The notes below the pieces were generated by a model. That model was not told the DNA's origin, searched no databases, and worked only from the letters and a program-made list of their open reading frames with translations. This document shows positions 62,025-64,000 of a DNA stretch of 64,000 nucleotides, piece after piece. A program made the position numbers and the translations under genes. Numbering within the stretch: position 1 is the stretch's first letter; every line of letters starts with the position of its first letter. Origin of the DNA: Artemisia argyi (taxonomy: Eukaryota; Streptophyta; Magnoliopsida; Asterales; Asteraceae); NCBI GenBank assembly GCA_030686995.1, contig CM060680.1, positions 202,541,322 to 202,605,321 on the forward strand. The letters are read 5' to 3'.

Positions 62025-62310
62025 CTTATTCATTAGCAAAACTACTTTATCACGCCAATTTGGATTGTCTCAAGGAACTTTTCAAATGCTAATAGCTTTT
62101 GTGGAATTCCTTTTCATGTCAAGGCGGTCGACCCCTAGCATCACCTGTAAGACTAAACACTTTATTTATGCACTTTTCTATATAAATCTGCAGTAAACTT
62201 TAAAGAAGGCAAGCAAATGAACAATCTTTGCTCACCTTTCGACCCTCAAATCTCTCCTGAAATTCCTTTATGTGGTTCTTGGCTTGAGGGAGTTGAATGG
62301 CTCTTCAAGC
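62025..62310 (-). pseudogene. Trehalose-6-phosphate synthase (class I) exon fragments
   Basis: Exon 62236-62310 (acceptor TTGTAG, donor AAAG|GTGAGC) encodes RAIQLPQAKNHIKEFQERF EGRK. Exon 62025-62144 (acceptor TTACAG, donor AATAAG|GTATAT) begins VMLGVDRLDM, continues in a second frame as GIPQKLLAFEKFLE, and in a third as NPNWRDKVVLL. This order is the GT20 core of plant class I trehalose-6-phosphate synthases, which make trehalose-6-phosphate from UDP-glucose and glucose-6-phosphate. Two frameshifts and an early TGA disable it. Strand agrees with the Helitron end at 61123, suggesting capture. Confidence 0.85.
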
Positions 62311-62662
62311 TACAACATTTATTATTAGCAGCTTCAAAATTATATAACATCTATATGTAAGTATAGATATGAATAACTCAATAACCGCAGCTACACGGAT
62401 AAGTAAATATAACACATATATTGTTATCTACATATTGTGATGAGCATATTCAGGTTCAATTCTTTAAGATATTTTGGAAGAAACATAAGATGGTATTCAT
62501 GACATAATACCTGGTACCTAATACTAACTACTTTTTGATATGCAATCCCAAACAGACCTTATACCTAATACTAACTACTTTTTTTTCTTATCGTATATGA
62601 TATAATACCTGGTACAATGTCATCCTAAACTGTAGCATCTGTGGAATTTTGCTATATCTTTA
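62311..62662. other. Spacer with a short direct repeat
   Basis: ACCTAATACTAACTACTTTTT occurs twice (about 62516 and 62563) and ATAATACCTGGTAC twice. No gene. This may be the remaining Helitron interior. Confidence 0.45.
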
Positions 62663-63760
62663 TGTAACACCCCGAAAATTTGATAAGCAGCGGAAGTCTA
62701 ATCGGGGTCATTACAGTTTAGTACACAGTCATACTCATAGAAAACAATTCAAAAGATAGTCAATATCATTCCATGAAAACTCAAATATTCAGAGTTACAG
62801 ACATTTTTCCAAAATGTTAATTGTTTCGCAAAAGCAGTGATGAGTTTGTAAAGAATGATATAATTATTGAAATCAAAAAGGAGGTCCTGTGCCCTTTGCC
62901 AACTCCGTGCTGCCATGCTTGCTAATTTCCTGAGATAAACATGCTTAAAAGTCAACACAAAGGTTGAGTGAATCCATAGTAGTTTAAATAGTAATAGTGT
63001 GAACACAAGTCAATCATTTGAAATAAACAAGCCAAGATAGACAGGTCTTGACTAAACTGGTGTAATATTGCTCCTAAGCCTCACGAAACACAAGCCTTAA
63101 CATTGATTTGACATATCATAAAGATAATAACAATCACCTACACCACAGCGGGTGTAAATGACAAGGGGCCCTCGGTGACAGGAAATGTGCCAAATTTCCA
63201 TAATACCTCGAATATAGCACACCTCCCGCCAAGTGATCACCTTGACAGAGGTGGGCTGCCATTCCAATAGATCTATCAACTATATTCGCGCTCACTCGCA
63301 AGTGATTAAGGTTCGTGATATGAGGGACTTGTATCACAGGTGTCAACTTAGGCAATATCAGGTGATAACAGCATACAGAAAAATACTTGTGTTCGATTTA
63401 TAGCATGTATCTCCCCACGGAGTTTAAAAACAATTAAAAATGTGGGACCATGAACTCACCTGACAGGTGGGTAAATCACAACGGCTCTCAAAAGTAATGG
63501 TGTACTGCTACGTCTAGCAATGAAATCCCTCCGACTTGCGACCTAAATAATACATAGTGATCGGTGTTTTAGATTCGTGTTGTAAATGACAGGTGATAAG
63601 TCTCGTGTACGGTGATATTCGTTCGGGTGTCTTAATATATTCCAAAATAACTTCACGTAGTTATTTGTAACGTGTTACGAACCGGTGTTCAATAAATATT
63701 AACTCGTTTGTGAAAATAATATTGTTTAAAAATATTTATAATTAAATATTTTTAGTAAAG

Positions 63761-63802
<42 letters not shown>

Positions 63803-64000
63803 TTTTTAAGTTACCAAAATATATATACGTATTTATATAAAATCAAATTATATAAAATAATTAATTATAAAATACCTTTGTCATATTTAACCTTTAACTT
63901 TATAAAATTACACTTTTTACCCCTTGGTCAATAATAATTACCTTTTAGTCCTTTTTGTACTTTTACACTTTATTACCCAAGCTTTTGAAAAATACATTTT
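62663..64000 (-). repeat. Partial LTR of a Ty3/gypsy element, running off the window
   Basis: Read on the minus strand it ends CTTCCGCTG...TATCAAATTTTCGGGGTGTTACA-like, matching the end of the LTRs at 6540-6581 and 15960-16007. The neighbouring base pattern is not a primer site, so this is the outer (3') end of an LTR or a solo LTR. A (TA)n tract lies at 63766-63795. Short frames here are unsupported. The rest of the element would lie beyond 64000. Confidence 0.75.

Overview
This window looks like repeat-rich nuclear DNA of a flowering plant. It has long AT-rich spacers, spliced genes with GT-AG introns, LTR retrotransposons primed by plant initiator-Met or Asp tRNAs, MITEs, MULEs, a LINE, Harbinger DNA and Helitron ends. 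The 602-residue protein at 48515-50323 resembles a repeat-encoded protein I recall from Asteraceae, tribe Anthemideae (Tanacetum, Artemisia and relatives). That points to a daisy-family genome, but I have no database search to confirm it. Nothing bacterial or organellar was seen.

The main host gene is an apparently intact seven-exon gene on the minus strand (39173-43933), about 848 residues. It has a Copia-gag-like N-terminus, ankyrin repeats and a C-terminal PGG membrane domain (ACD6/ITN1-like). A paralogue runs off the left edge (exon 1 at 308-734, exon 2 from position 40 leftward). A broken PGG fragment lies at 27507-27812, where it is joined to a clathrin heavy chain fragment. The window therefore spans a small ankyrin-PGG cluster opened up by transposons.

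Left to right: paralogue A; a 5'-truncated LINE with target duplication (797-1346); a MITE fused by microhomology to the tail of a Ty3/gypsy element; a 12.9 kb Ty3/gypsy (chromovirus, Tekay/Del-like) element with 3.5 kb LTRs and a broken gag-pol (3119-16007); two Stowaway-like MITEs; a long-TIR MULE carrying a captured spliceable gene piece (17218-19002); a gene-poor stretch with myosin XI exon relics and a Helitron-type 3' end (19003-25669); a 697 bp MULE MITE; clathrin and PGG relics with a hAT MITE; and a very young coding-free LTR element (30399-38322) with near-identical LTRs.

Right of the ankyrin gene, a Harbinger MITE (44144-52921) is split by an 8.5 kb minus-strand LTR element whose only product is the 602-residue cysteine-rich protein. 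Next is a Harbinger-type element holding only an intact three-exon Myb/SANT ORF1 (53755-55837). From 56435 to 61122 at least five different elements lie end to end, each bounded by (TA)n tracts and each with imperfect inverted ends. A minus-strand Helitron 3' end (61123) follows with trehalose-6-phosphate synthase exon relics, and the right edge is a partial LTR related to the 3.1-16 kb element.

Few of these genes work together as a pathway. Apart from the ankyrin-PGG gene(s), nearly all coding potential belongs to transposons or captured fragments.
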